Source of the DNA: Apostichopus japonicus
Taxonomy: Eukaryota; Echinodermata; Holothuroidea; Aspidochirotida; Stichopodidae
Reading direction: 5' to 3'
Length of the DNA: 64,000 bases
Assembly (NCBI RefSeq): GCF_037975245.1
Contig: NC_092563.1
Location: forward strand, 17,101,594 to 17,165,593
Numbering within the stretch: the stretch's first letter is position 1; each line of letters opens with the position of its first letter. Below are positions 1-11,311 of the stretch, one piece after another. Both the position numbers and the translations under genes were made by a program. The notes below the pieces were generated by a model that was given only the letters and a program-made list of their open reading frames with translations, was not told the DNA's origin and ran no database searches.

Positions 1-717
1 AGGAATCTATGCAGTCAGGTTGGCGAATGCGTGTGTGTGTGTCCGTGACACTTGTTTGGTCGTCGATGAGTCAACAACGTTGTGATGGATATTTGTCATA
101 CTGCTATGTAGATGTATTACAGTGAGAGGTATGCCCTGTTGTTTTTGACATGGATGGACCTAATGAAGTTATGGGGTCAAACGTAAAAATCTTTACATTG
201 CAGTAACTCTGCAACCTTAAGCCAGATTGTAACCAAACTTGGTATACAGTTGTTGCTGAATAGCTGGTACATGTAGGCCGAATTGTTCTGTGACCATTTG
301 GGCCCCCAAAAATTCCGAGGCCAGTTTGGGCTGGTGGGCCCAAATTTTATTTCCACCTCAAATGCATTTTGGGACACATTCTTTGGTCCTGAATTTGTGG
401 GCCCAACATTTTTGGGACCATTTTGGCCAACACTTTCTTTACATGGCAATATCTCCACAACCGTGAAATGCGAACAGTTTCAATACAGTTTTTCAGTAGT
501 AGTTGCATATGTGTGGATGGGTTCCATATGGCTTGTCCATTATACCCTGCCATGTAAATTACCTAACCTACAAAAAAGACTTAAGAGGGTGAATCATGAA
601 CAGCAAGCAGATTGGGAACAATTTGGAAGAAGGTTACACATGATTTTACTCACTGCACTTTGATTTATGCATTGCATCACTATCTCCATGAATATTCAAT
701 GCAATATGACACAGAGC

Positions 718-1099
718 AGCCAGTTGGGACAATTTCATAATGTTTATACAGTACCTCTTTAAACTGTACACCAATATCATGCTTTGAAGCACTGGTATTG
801 ACAGTACAAACAGTTCTACCCTTGATCTGATAGAAACATGATATTCATACTGCTCGCACTGACAATGCGAGTGCTCCGAAAGCGGGACATGGCACTACAG
901 TATAGAAAAACTTGTCCCAACTGGGTGCACGGAATGAGTAGAATTGTAAATTTTTAATGGCATTCTTCTGATATTCATACTGCTCGCACTGACAATGCGA
1001 GTGCTCCGAAAGCGGGACATGGCACTACAGTATAGAAAAACTTGTCCCAACTGGGTGCACGGAATGAGTAGAATTGTAAATTTTTAATGGCATTCTTCT
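718..1099. repeat. TIR element (CAGTTGGGACAA family, copy 1) with 130-bp tandem duplication
   Basis: The sequence opens with CAGTTGGGACAA near 721 and closes with the inverted TTGTCCCAACTG near 923, so it has terminal inverted repeats and no coding capacity. Related copies lie at 34694-34904 and 60883-61089. In this copy the 3' half plus about 40 bp of flank is duplicated head to tail: 840-969 and 970-1099 look identical at a period of 130 bp, and a third repeat starts at 1100 but stops after four bases. The rest of 1-1225 holds no gene I recognise. It includes a G/C-rich patch (about 297-430) rich in GGGCCC and TTTGGG words. Confidence 0.7.
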
Positions 1100-1225
1100 G
1101 ATAGTTGTCTTGGAATTTAGATATCTAAAACCTAAATTTACTTTAAAAAAAGCCAAAATGCTACGAAAGGAGGAGAATTTTAGGATGGGAAAACGGGTAT
1201 TAACACCAATTTGATCTTCCTGCAG

Positions 1226-4200
1226 GTATGAAAGATGATGAACGAGAGGTCCTACAAGACCAGCTGGTGGAGGTTATAGTGAGGGTGCTCTGTGAGAACA
1301 ACCAGCTACATTACTATCAGGTCGGTAAACATATACAAAGTAATGACTTGTTCTCTCTGAAAACCATCAGTTTGGATTTTACTGCCAGGCACTTGGTATA
1401 TAGACAAGAAGCCAATGGAGGGCACTGCTCAATTCAATAACGAGTCACTCGAATTTTACAGTGGAGTTAAAAATTCATTTGCTGGTTACTTTTCCGACTT
1501 GGGTTGAGTCATTGAGTCACTGTATTATATATATGGTGAAAAACTTCCAAACAATCTTTGAGTCACTTGACTTGATATTTTAGTGGCTCGAATCGTGACT
1601 TAAAACACTGATACTATTGCACTACTTTAGGAAAGAAAAAGCGTTTGACTAAACTGCAACAGTAATAACATTTTTGGATCTAGGTAGAATTAGTTTATGT
1701 TGTATGTATATAAACAAAGTGTTTTGTCGTTTTTATCATCAGTTATATTTTTTTACTCTTCCTTCACATCTTCCTGTCAATCAATCCAAACATTTCCACT
1801 TTTCTGTTTCATTTGTCCATGATCATGTTATCCATAAATGTTGCTCATCTTGCCAATAAACCCTCATCTGTTGTTTTACTTGTGCATGTAATGCAAATAA
1901 GGAAGCCTGGGAAATGTTTAAAGAGTGTGCTTAAATTTAAGCATTTTTTAATACTTTCTCCAGGCTGCCTTATTTTCCAAGATATTGTCACCCATATATC
2001 CCATTTTTGCTCACATTTGTCAGAATTAAAATATTTAGTTTTTACATATGAAAATTTGTTGTCAATCTTCTTCTGGTCTAACAATTTTGTTCCTTATTTT
2101 TTTTTACATGCTAGGGTTACCATGACATCTGCGTCACTTTCCAGCTGGTGGTTGGTAAAGAAGCAACAGTCAGCTTAGTCAACAAACTATCAACACATCA
2201 TCTTAGGTATACAGTATTTATATGTAAAGATGTAATGATTCCAATTGATACCTGGCTACAAGTTATATGATAGCTAAATTACTGAATTGTGAATTGTGTG
2301 AGCTCTCCAGCATTTCTGAAGAGGACACTGGATACCTGTCATGCGCATAATCTGCACCGTTGACAGATCTCTGAATCAAAAGTCACATGATCGTGTGAAA
2401 GCGCACAGGAGCATGAGAACGGATAATCTCGCAAACAGAGGCACTGGTGATTGGCTAGTTCACATGTTCCACTTCTCCAGACAAGAAACACAAAAACACA
2501 GTTAGCTTGACTTGAAACTTTGAAAATATCATTCAGAAGATCTGTTCATCAGTATTTACAAAGGAAACTGTATACACATGTAGAGATGTATACTCATGTT
2601 ACTGTACCATTATGATCTGCAGTCAGAGCAGGCCAGCTTGTCAAGTTTTTGCAGAACTAGATCGGACCGATATGAAAGGTGCCCTCCATTGATTTGCGGT
2701 GTCACTGTTGTTTTATGCGCATGAAAAAGAGATTGTGGGAGTAACAATGTTTGTAAAATGCTTTGTGAAGGTCATTCAAAACGTGATTAAAGTGAATCTC
2801 AAATTTTGGCATATATATGCATATAATTTATATAAGTACTGTTTTTGTAATGAATTAGCTATCATCTATGACTTATGAATGGTTGTTTATAAAATGTTTC
2901 TATCTGATGATTACCAAGATAGTAATGCTGTAAAAAAGTATTGTTTTTATACATTCTACAGACAACTTATAAACTGGTTATTATAATTTTTATCAAGAAA
3001 TGACAGAAATCATGTACAGTACCTGCAGTATAGTCATTTTTATAAGTCGTTTGAAAAGGTATCAAATGTACGATCAACGTTTATTCCTAACGATAGCCTT
3101 GTCTTCTCAACGACACAGTAAACAAGGGTGTATTACAAGTTGCCCTAGCAACGATAAACTGAGTAGAGGAAATGATTAAAATCTGATGTTTTCTTGTACA
3201 TTCTAGAGACTTCATGGATTCCACAATGGACAGAACCAAACACATGCTTAACTACCTGTTACCTATTATCAACAAGTCAAAACCTGCTCTACATGACTTC
3301 CTACAAAGGTAAGAAATAGTTTTTATTAAGTGGTTTCTACGTCGGGCAGAAGTCAATCACATCCTTCTACGGCTGTTAGGTAAATGCAAGAACCCCACAT
3401 GCTTCTGCCCAACGTAAACAAACCTTTCAACTTTGTATATACATCACATTGCAGATTTGTACTTAAAGGCATTGAAGACTCGCTCCAAACTGCGTGACGC
3501 CCTGTGAAAAAGTTAACTTTTCGTTGCCCGCAAGTGAAGTTTTTTTCTTGTCGCTACAAAATGCAGACAGTAATGAAACGTGATACCTTGTTATCTTTAT
3601 CTAGACCTGAGATGTCCATCGCTGCTATGTACACTGTGTTATGGGTATTGACTGTAGCTGCATGTATTGACTGTACACTAGTGTCTAATTACCGACGGTA
3701 GCATGCTCTGTGTGTATTTTCTGGGATAGATGGTGGTGTCTAACACTTCTGTTACACCTCATTCGAAACTAGATCAGATTACCGGCATGAGTCGTTTCTT
3801 TGTGCGCGAGTCTTCACACCCTTTAAGAGTATAATAGCATGGTTATGAGTACAAACAGAATTCCCCAGGTTAAAGTACCAGTGCGAGAACAGGATCATGT
3901 ACTCATAGCTATAAGAACATGAGTACAGATATTCAAGGACTAGTGTAAGGATTCAATACAAACCTATCCTTTTACCATCAGATAGATGGAAACTAGTTCT
4001 AAACAAGAATTCATCTTTTTTTCAAATTGGAAGATGAAAGATAAAGTACTCAGCCAATCCTCTTTGCATTTTATTGTTTAATATAAAGGTGCTATTCTTG
4101 TTTTAACACAGGTCAGAGGTCGGCACTGTCTTTGCACTGGCATGGCTCATCACCTGGTACGGGCATGTGCTCAACAGTTTCCGCAGCATCGTCAGACTCT

Positions 4201-6910
4201 ACGATTTCTTCCTGGCGTGCCATCCGCTGATGCCTGTGTACTTGGCTGCCGCAGTGAGTTTTAATATCTTCAACCCTTTTAACTTTAATGTTTAGAATTG
4301 CCTAACATTAGACCTGCAGTACTCTTGCAGGCGATATTCCTAGTCCTGGCCTGATTATTTGTAAGATGAAAGATGTGTGTACATTTCCCTCTTGAAAACT
4401 TTGAAAAGAGCAGAGACTGAATAAAACTAGAAGCTACAATGGAGCCTGAACAGTGCAAAGACCTCATGGTTATAATTTCTGTGTTCTATCAATAGAGCTA
4501 TACCGCTATTAGTATTAAAACATTTTGGGGGTTTTCTGTCAAGTACCAATCAAAAGCCACAATACTGTATCTTGCATAAGTTGGTAGTCAGGGACAAAAC
4601 CCCAGTTTTATTTGAATCAACCCCGAAAGTGGCAAGAAAAAGTCATCCGTTTTTCTGTTCCCAATGCAAGAGATCCAAGCTTTTGAGTGTATTATTTCAC
4701 AAACAACGATTGCCCATTATTATCCTATCAGTTTAATATTGAATGATTGTGTGATTCAACCTCCAGTAGAGATGTGAGTATGGATATGTTTTATTCATAA
4801 ATTTATGTGAATCCCTTTTCTTCTGCTTCTCAGATTGTTTTGTACAGGGAGGAGGACATCATGCAATGTGAATGTGACATGCCGTTCGTCCACAGCTTAC
4901 TTTCAAAGATACCCCAGAATTTGCCGTTAGAAAAACTGATCGTGGACGCGGGCGATCTCTTTGTGCAATATCAGCCGAGTCAATTAGCCAAAGAGGCGAG
5001 ACTTTACTACAAGGAGAGGTATAAAACCAGCCAATATGTTGGGTCGGGTGGAGGGACATATAGAAAGCCTTGGCTGCTTCACAGTTGACCTTCAGGCTTT
5101 GTGGAGAGTTCTGCCACTGATTGATTCTAGGAGTGACAGAGTGGGGGAGGGAGGGAGGGGGGACAAGCCTAATTGTGGGGCAACTTAGGAAATATCTTGA
5201 TATGCCTGCGACTGAGAAATTAATTCATGCTGTAATCTCGCGTAGGCTTGATTATGGCAATTCTCTTCTATTTGGTGTAGCTCCATCCCAACTATCGAGA
5301 TTGCAAAGAATCTAAAACACGGCTGCTCGAATCGTCTATAGGGCGAACAGGTTTACCCCCATCACTCCTATACTGGAACAACTACACTGGTTACCAATAA
5401 GGCTCTGTATTGACTATAAAATACTCATTCTAGTTTATTGTACCATTAAAACTGGTACCCTTACCCACCTTAATGTTCTCTTACATCAGCAAGCTAACTG
5501 TCGACCAATACGTTCGCATTATCAATTTCAACATCATGTTCTAATGTCACGTACAAGATCTTTCGGTGACCGTAGCTTTCAGAGTGCTGCACCACGTTCA
5601 TGGAACTCCTTTCCGGTTGAAATTAGATTCTATTATTCAATTCAAGGGCTGTCTTTAAACTTTTCTTATCTCTCTTCTCTATTAGTTTTTGCACATTCAG
5701 CACCCGTAAAGCACGTTGAACAACTTTTGTTGGAGTGTGCGCTATATAAGTCTAGTTATTATTATTATTGGAGCACACTTTCTGCAGGATGGTGGCTATA
5801 TAGATAGCAGAAAGGAGGTTAGGGGTGGGGGCTGGGAGGGGACTAGAAAATGCTTGATTCCAAATCACATCTCTCCAACTAATAGTACATCAAATCTATA
5901 CCGTCTGTAGAAGGATTACCTTACTTCTGGATTTCCCCGGCCATGTCCTCTTTCATCTTTATATCTTTCATGAACATTTGGGTGGAATGTGAGCAAAGAA
6001 AGGCAATAGACCTTCTTACTTCCTGATCTTACAGGCATATTGCAATTTCCTTGACTTGGATTTGGTAATCACTCCCACAAATAGTAGAGGGAACCACTCA
6101 AAGGAATTATTTTGCCATAGGTTGCTATAACAACTTGTCCCTCTCTCTTCAACTTAAATTTAGTAACCCCAGTCTGGAGTGCATCTGTGCATGAATTTGA
6201 AGACCATTGTTCATAGGGTATCTAAATGGGATAATGCATTCTGCTTTGGAATTCATGTACTGCTGGAGCTGATGTACAACCCTAGTCCCTTCCCACAAGA
6301 ACCATTAACTTTTACTCAAATAAAGAATTTGGTGCACATTATATAAACATACCCTCAATATCCCCCCCCCCCCACCCACCTCCACTCATCAGACTTGGTC
6401 GTAGGTGTAGACATATCTGTTTGGTAGATATAATATTTTACTACTGTGTCAAGATAATGAACACTGTTTTCTGACTGTAATGGGTATATATGTTTTGATA
6501 TAATAATTTCATGTGATGGAAGAGGCTACAATGTAGCTAATAATAATAATAATGATAATAATTTTTATGGAGAAACCTGCAAGTGCCTATGAATTACAAC
6601 TTGGCTTCCAGTTCAACATATTAACTCAAATTTTGACTTTTTTTTTTAGGCATGATAATCCTGTTAAAGTATGTCCTCTTGTTCCTTATTCAGTACTAGC
6701 CTCACAACTTACCAAAGCCTTGAGGAGTCATCCCGAATACAACGACCCGACTCAGTTTTGAGACGTCTGACAAGGAGAGGTCAAGCAAGCGCTGCCGGCC
6801 GTCCGCAAGACAGCAATAGGGTAGTTAAGGTAGCTGTTTGGGCTATCTCCATGGGGATTTGTGCGGCGGCACTTACAGTGCTTAATAATGCCTTAGAATT
6901 TTGGGGTTGA
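1226..6910 (+). CDS. TBC1D20: TBC1 domain family member 20 (Rab GAP), last six coding exons
   Basis: ER-membrane GTPase-activating protein of the TBC family; the vertebrate orthologue acts on Rab1 and Rab2. Exons: 1226-1320, 2115-2206, 3207-3308, 4112-4253, 4834-5018 and 6694-6910. Phases agree at every junction and all introns are GT-AG. Exon 1 ends in LHYYQ, which contains the glutamine finger of TBC domains. Exon 2 begins GYHDI, exon 3 carries DFMDSTMDRTKH, exon 4 SWLI-like LAWLITWYGHV and YDFFLACHPLMP, and exon 5 IVLYREEDI and AGDLFVQY. The last exon carries QRPDSVLRR and then a C-terminal membrane segment (VKVAVWAISMGICAAALTVL), the tail anchor expected of TBC1D20. The arginine finger and N-terminus lie upstream of the window. 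The last exon uses the acceptor before 6694; a second acceptor before 6650 gives another reading frame (see findings). The first AATAAA follows the stop at 6926-6931, unusually close. Confidence 0.93.
2318..2695. repeat. Diverged relative of the TIR element at 62275-62645
   Basis: Located in TBC1D20 intron 2. Its right end (about 2659-2695), with the words ATCGGACCGATATGAAAGG and GTGCCCTCC, matches the right end of the element at 62275-62645, and internal words (GACAGATCTC, CAGTGATTGGCT-like) run in the same order. I cannot see a clear left terminal repeat here, so this copy is probably truncated or decayed. Confidence 0.45.
3467..3822. mobile_element. piggyBac-like MITE, copy 1 (TTAA target)
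   Basis: This is a 356-bp non-coding element with terminal inverted repeats, AGGCATTGAAGACTCGC at the left and a weaker GCGAGTCTTC plus CCT at the right. TTAA flanks it on both sides (3463-3466 and 3823-3826). A second copy, about 355 bp, with the same flanking TTAA lies at 30350-30704. TTAA duplication is the hallmark of the piggyBac superfamily. The terminal bases are not the usual CCC, so the assignment rests on the target site. It lies in TBC1D20 intron 3, and the small ORF inside it (3504-3701) is not a gene. Confidence 0.75.
5175..5770 (+). mobile_element. Non-LTR retrotransposon 3' fragment (CR1/Jockey-type reverse transcriptase tail)
   Basis: Translation in one frame gives the typical C-terminus of a LINE reverse transcriptase: RRLDYGNSLLFGV, then LQRI, an in-frame stop, NTAARIVYRANRFTPITPIL, LEQLHWLPIR, and later RSFGDRSFQSAAPRSWNSFP. 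It ends at about 5768 in a short ATT-repeat tail, as CR1-like 3' ends do. The frame is broken and only the 3' few hundred bases are present, so this is a dead, 5'-truncated insertion in the last TBC1D20 intron. Confidence 0.8.
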
Positions 6911-9595
6911 GAAAGTGAGACGTCGAATAAAATTGGGCAAGACATTCGCACAGCAGCAGGGCAAGGCCTCCGATAGTGATACTACCAAAGTGGTGCAAAC
7001 AGTTGACTGAGCCATGACAGAGCTCTATTAGAAGGCAGTTTTGTAATAGGCTAGTTACTATGATGATTCTAGGCAAGGAATGGCCTATGCAAATAGGAGG
7101 TCATACAATATGGGGCAACATCTTAAAATTGAATGATCCAGACTTTTCTTTTTGAAAATATCTGCAGTTCTGCCCTTACTACAAAGCACAAATAAGCAAA
7201 GAATTAAAGTCAAAGCTTGCCGCTGGCCTCAACATTTAAATCGATGTCAGTCTTTCGTCAAATAGCTACCTATTCAGATTGTTAGGTTGTTCAAAAACTG
7301 CCATGCCTGCATATCGTAGTTGTTACTAGGGAGACTGGAAAATTAAAGCTATCTATGCACTTAAAATGACTGGTGTGCTGGTTTATTGTGGTACTTGGAG
7401 AAAATGGATCTTGAATACAACAAGGTATTATTATCAAAGAACCTTTTAGGTCCCATGGTAGTAAAAACCATGATTAAGGCATACAGTGCATAAAAGCCTT
7501 CTATTCCTGTTCTGCAACCGTGAGAATTTACCTCTCAGGTTTGGAAAATTCTTCCATTCTTCCTACGAATTTGAATCGATATTATGTAAAGAAACCTCTG
7601 CATATAATAGCAAAGTAAAAGCGTGCTCTCCTTTTCTTTGTCAAGTCTGTAGGCTAGCAGAATTCCTTATGATTTAGTGCCAGTATAACTGACAAGTTAG
7701 TAGTACAACTGTCTTGAGTAGACCCGAGGCTTTGACCAAGAATTATTTCTGGTTATTACCCAAAGGGTCGTATATTTCAAATGAGGTCACGACAATTAGA
7801 CTATGTTATTTGGCTCTCTATATTTGTACCTCTGATATATCTTATAGTGGTTAGGTGCTGCAAAATTACAAGGTGTTATTTACCTTACATGAAAACTATC
7901 AGTACTGGTATTTGACTTGCTTGTGAAGGTTCACTTTGTGGTTTGGTTAACAACCACTCCATCTTTCATCTATTTGAACAGTGACAAGGTATGAGGAAAG
8001 GGGGGGGGTTGGGGAGGGGGGTTAGCATAAGGGAGGAATGGTATCAGCTTCAGTAGTGGGACATTAACATGGTGTGAAAGATAAATGTAATATATTCGAC
8101 ATAAACTGGTAGATGTAGTCTGGTAGTAGTAGATATTGCATACACTAACTGTGATGTAGAGACAATAGCTCTTTCTTTTCTCACTAGAATCTAATACCAA
8201 ACAACATTTATTTTACACACATGATTAGGTACTTTAGAATATGGTGCAGATGGAGATGACATGGTATTTTTCAAAACTTTTGTGTTGACCATTTGTATAT
8301 AAAAGTTCAGAATGATAATGTATTCTATTCAGCATTTAATTTCACATGGTACAGAGGAAAGTATGAATTTGGAGATTCTTTCTACAGATTAAATTTTGCC
8401 ATCTTTGAAGGTAATGGAGGTACTGAGCAGATGCAAGAGGAAACCAGCTTAATTATTCCCTTTTGATAAAGTATTGACTTTATTTTTTCAGTTACCTCTG
8501 TACCTCACACATATTCAGACATTTTGGATACCCTTCAATTCAAGTAATAAATCTATGTGCTCAAAATTTTTCGGTTGCCTTTTTCTCGACCATTCAATCA
8601 AATGCAGAATTTTTTATTCATTGGCATCTGACTTACTTTAAGTATAATAACAGGTTGTTTACAGGTAGCTTGTCTTTCTATCAACTTCTGTGCATGATAT
8701 TGCCACAGAGCTGGTAAATGGTATCCATGGAAACAGCAAATTAGATAGTTCAACACAAAATGAAGCTTCATATTTCTTGCAGTTTAACATTCACAGCTTC
8801 AATCTGTTATTCTATGAAAGCTCCTATCAATCTTTGAGATTAAACAGAGAGGGGAAGGGGGATTACTTTTTTTAATTAGAATGAATAAGTTTGATTAAGT
8901 TTTATATATACATATATATATATATTGATGGATATGTATATATATTTGTGCAATTGTTTGGTAAACCATTTGTGAAATAATGGGTAAAATCATTAGTGCA
9001 TCTAATGGATACAAGTTCATGTCTCTGATATTTCATATCTTAAAAGTCATTCAATAATGTATGTAAACAATGGACAGTCAAAAATATATTCCATAAAAAC
9101 AAGGAAATTTGGTCATTGTTTATTTGAAGGTTGTGAAGTTACATAAGATCAAATGTTAACTTTATGTTTTTAAATATCAAACACAAGCACAAACTGATGT
9201 TGACAAACTAAAGACCTTAGAAAAGTTGCTGCAGAACTGTCTAATCCACTGGCTGCTTCAGAAGAGAGTAGCTACATGCTATCCTCCAACCCCTCTTTCA
9301 ACCAACCTGTCTTGAAACAATAAACTTACACAGTTCGGCAGAGAACAATGCCATGATTTACTGAATTGCAAAAACAACATCAGTTAAGATAAAGATATGA
9401 AACAGAAGGAGTTTGTAACATGCTTAAATATGTGCATAGTAGGAAATGTTACTGCTACACGATATATGAAAAGAAATTTCCATATTCTTATTATAACCTT
9501 AAACTACCAAGATTCCAATCTCGTTTTCATTGAGTCACAAGTAACTGAAAACGATCAGGGTAAAATCACAGTGGAGCTTCTGTTCATGTAGTTCT

Positions 9596-10510
9596 CACAG
9601 TCTGCATAAGGTTCCATGTAGCTCTCATAGTCTGTATATGACTCTGTATATGTATTTTTGATCCTCCTGCAAGCAGGAACTTGCTAAGAAGCCTCATTGG
9701 CTTATCAAAGCCGCAAGTTGACCGAAGTCAGTCTCTTACATTCATATTTAACGTCCATGATTATTAATCTTGGGAGTGACTTGAACCGGGGACCTTATGA
9801 TTGGAAGGCACCGGCGTTAACCACTGAGCTAACACTCCACATATGACTCTGTATATGACTCTGTATATGTGTCTATATGACTCTGTATATGTGTAGCTTT
9901 AATAGTCTGCATACGGTACATGTAGCTCAGTCTGCATAAGGTTCCATGTAGCTCTAGCAGTCTGCATAAGGTTAATACGGCTCTGACAGTCTGCATAAGG
10001 TTCATGTAGCTCGAATAGTCTGCATAAGGTTAATATGGCTCTGACAGTCTGCATAAGGTTCATGTAGCTCTCATAGTCTGCATACGGTACGGTTTAGCTA
10101 TAATAGTCTGCATACGGTACATGTAGCTAAGTCTGCATAAGGTTCCATGTAGCTCTAGCAGTCTGCATAAGGTTAATATGGCTCTGACAGTGTGCATAAG
10201 GTTCCAGGTAGCTCTAGCAGTCTGCATAAGGTTCTGTTGACAACTATTTGTCTGCACAAAGTCCTGTGTATCTGTGATAGTCTGCATAAAGTTCATGTAG
10301 CTCTCACAGTCTGTATATGGCTCTGTGTAGCTCTAACAGTCTGCATAAGGTTCTGTGTACATCAATTAGTCTGCACAAAGTCCTGTGTATCTTTGGATAG
10401 TCTGCATACAGTCTGCAGAAGGCTCTGTGTTGTCTAATAGTGTGCATAACGTCCTGTCTAGCTACACCAGTCTGCGGATGGTTCCGTGCAGCTCTTACAG
10501 TCTATCCTTC
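9596..10510. repeat. Minisatellite array, about 34-bp unit
   Basis: The core word AGTCTGCATAAGGTTC, followed by ATGTAGCTCT and a few variable bases, recurs roughly every 32-36 bp with moderate divergence. A SINE (9661-9840) interrupts it, with array sequence on both sides. Apparent ORFs on both strands at 10060-10437 are products of the repeat period and are not genes. Confidence 0.85.
9661..9840 (-). mobile_element. tRNA-derived SINE inserted in the minisatellite
   Basis: Read on the minus strand from 9840, it has an A-box-like TTAGCTCAGTGGTTAACGCC and a B-box GGTTCAAGTC at tRNA spacing. The non-tRNA body that follows contains GACTTCGGTCAACTTGCGGC and ends near AGGAGGATC. Array sequence resumes on both sides, so the SINE landed in a pre-existing array. 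The terminal bases diverge from a functional tRNA acceptor stem and the RNA would not end as a tRNA, so I call a SINE rather than a tRNA gene. Confidence 0.75.
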
Positions 10511-11311
10511 GCCGTACTTGATGGGTTGATTTTCCTAACTATGGCTCTTAATTCAAATTTTTCAAATTAGTCATTATTCTAACTCAGTATATAGCCTAGT
10601 TGGCAGCATTCAATCTTGTCATAAATAACTGGATGTGCAGATTGGTTATCAGTTACGATATCGATGCAACAAACAAACGATATAAGTAAAGTAATAGATT
10701 AAGTTCACTTACAATTCTGTGACAACACACAGATTGTTTGGTGTGTTTTCATTATTATAGAGTTATTTTGTTCTTTAAAAGCCTTTGATCAACTAAACGA
10801 CTATTGCATCTAAATATCCTAAAGGAAAGGAACATTGCACTGATAAGATTTTACATAAAGATATATATATACTGAATAAAAAAGACATAAATGGAAGATA
10901 AAACACACTCTCACTATTCCAGAGGAATTCCCCTAACACTCAACCATTTGGAGGGGGGTGGGGGGGAGGGTAAGGCTAAGATGATATGTCATCCATGGCA
11001 GGGTTCTATACAAGGTTTGCTGGTAATATTCTGTCTGCCAGAAGGGTGGCTGAGCCCTCACCCCCACCCCAGCTGGATTTACCCCTGCTCAAGCATCATA
11101 GGGTGAAAGAACCACTTGAATACTCCTGTATGAAATACTTGATTTTTATTATGTTTGACTTTGTTTTTAAATGACTCACATTTGATAAATCGTTAACAAC
11201 TGATATCTTATGCCGCTCAATAAAATCTTCTGCTTGGTCAGTCACTGGACGGATGGCCTTCTTTACTCAAGCTGCGATGCTGTTGCTGGTCAAACAATTT
11301 TTGGCCCCTCC

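Larger units (their letters stand above)
6911..11311. other. Convergent intergenic region between TBC1D20 and ZDHHC1
   Basis: This holds the 3' ends of the two convergent genes. On the plus strand, AATAAA occurs at 6926-6931 and 8546-8551. On the minus strand, AATAAA (TTTATT on plus) lies near 11145-11150, about 165 bp beyond the ZDHHC1 stop, and is the best poly(A) candidate for that gene. The only other recognisable content is the 34-bp array with its SINE (9596-10510) and some G-rich runs near 8000 and 10950. The short ORFs here have no coding features I can support. Confidence 0.6.

Noticed and set aside
283-663. 126-codon ORF with repeated GP and FW words
   Set aside because: Its composition follows repeated GGGCCC and TTTGGG words, and opposite-strand ORFs mirror it. 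No family resemblance.
6552-6761. Plus-strand ORF across the last TBC1D20 acceptor
   Set aside because: It is mostly intron, and its frame lacks the conserved C-terminal motif and membrane anchor found in the neighbouring frame. Kept only as a possible alternative acceptor.
10060-10437. ORFs on both strands over the 34-bp array
   Set aside because: They follow from the repeat period and translate to repetitive HKV and MQT words.
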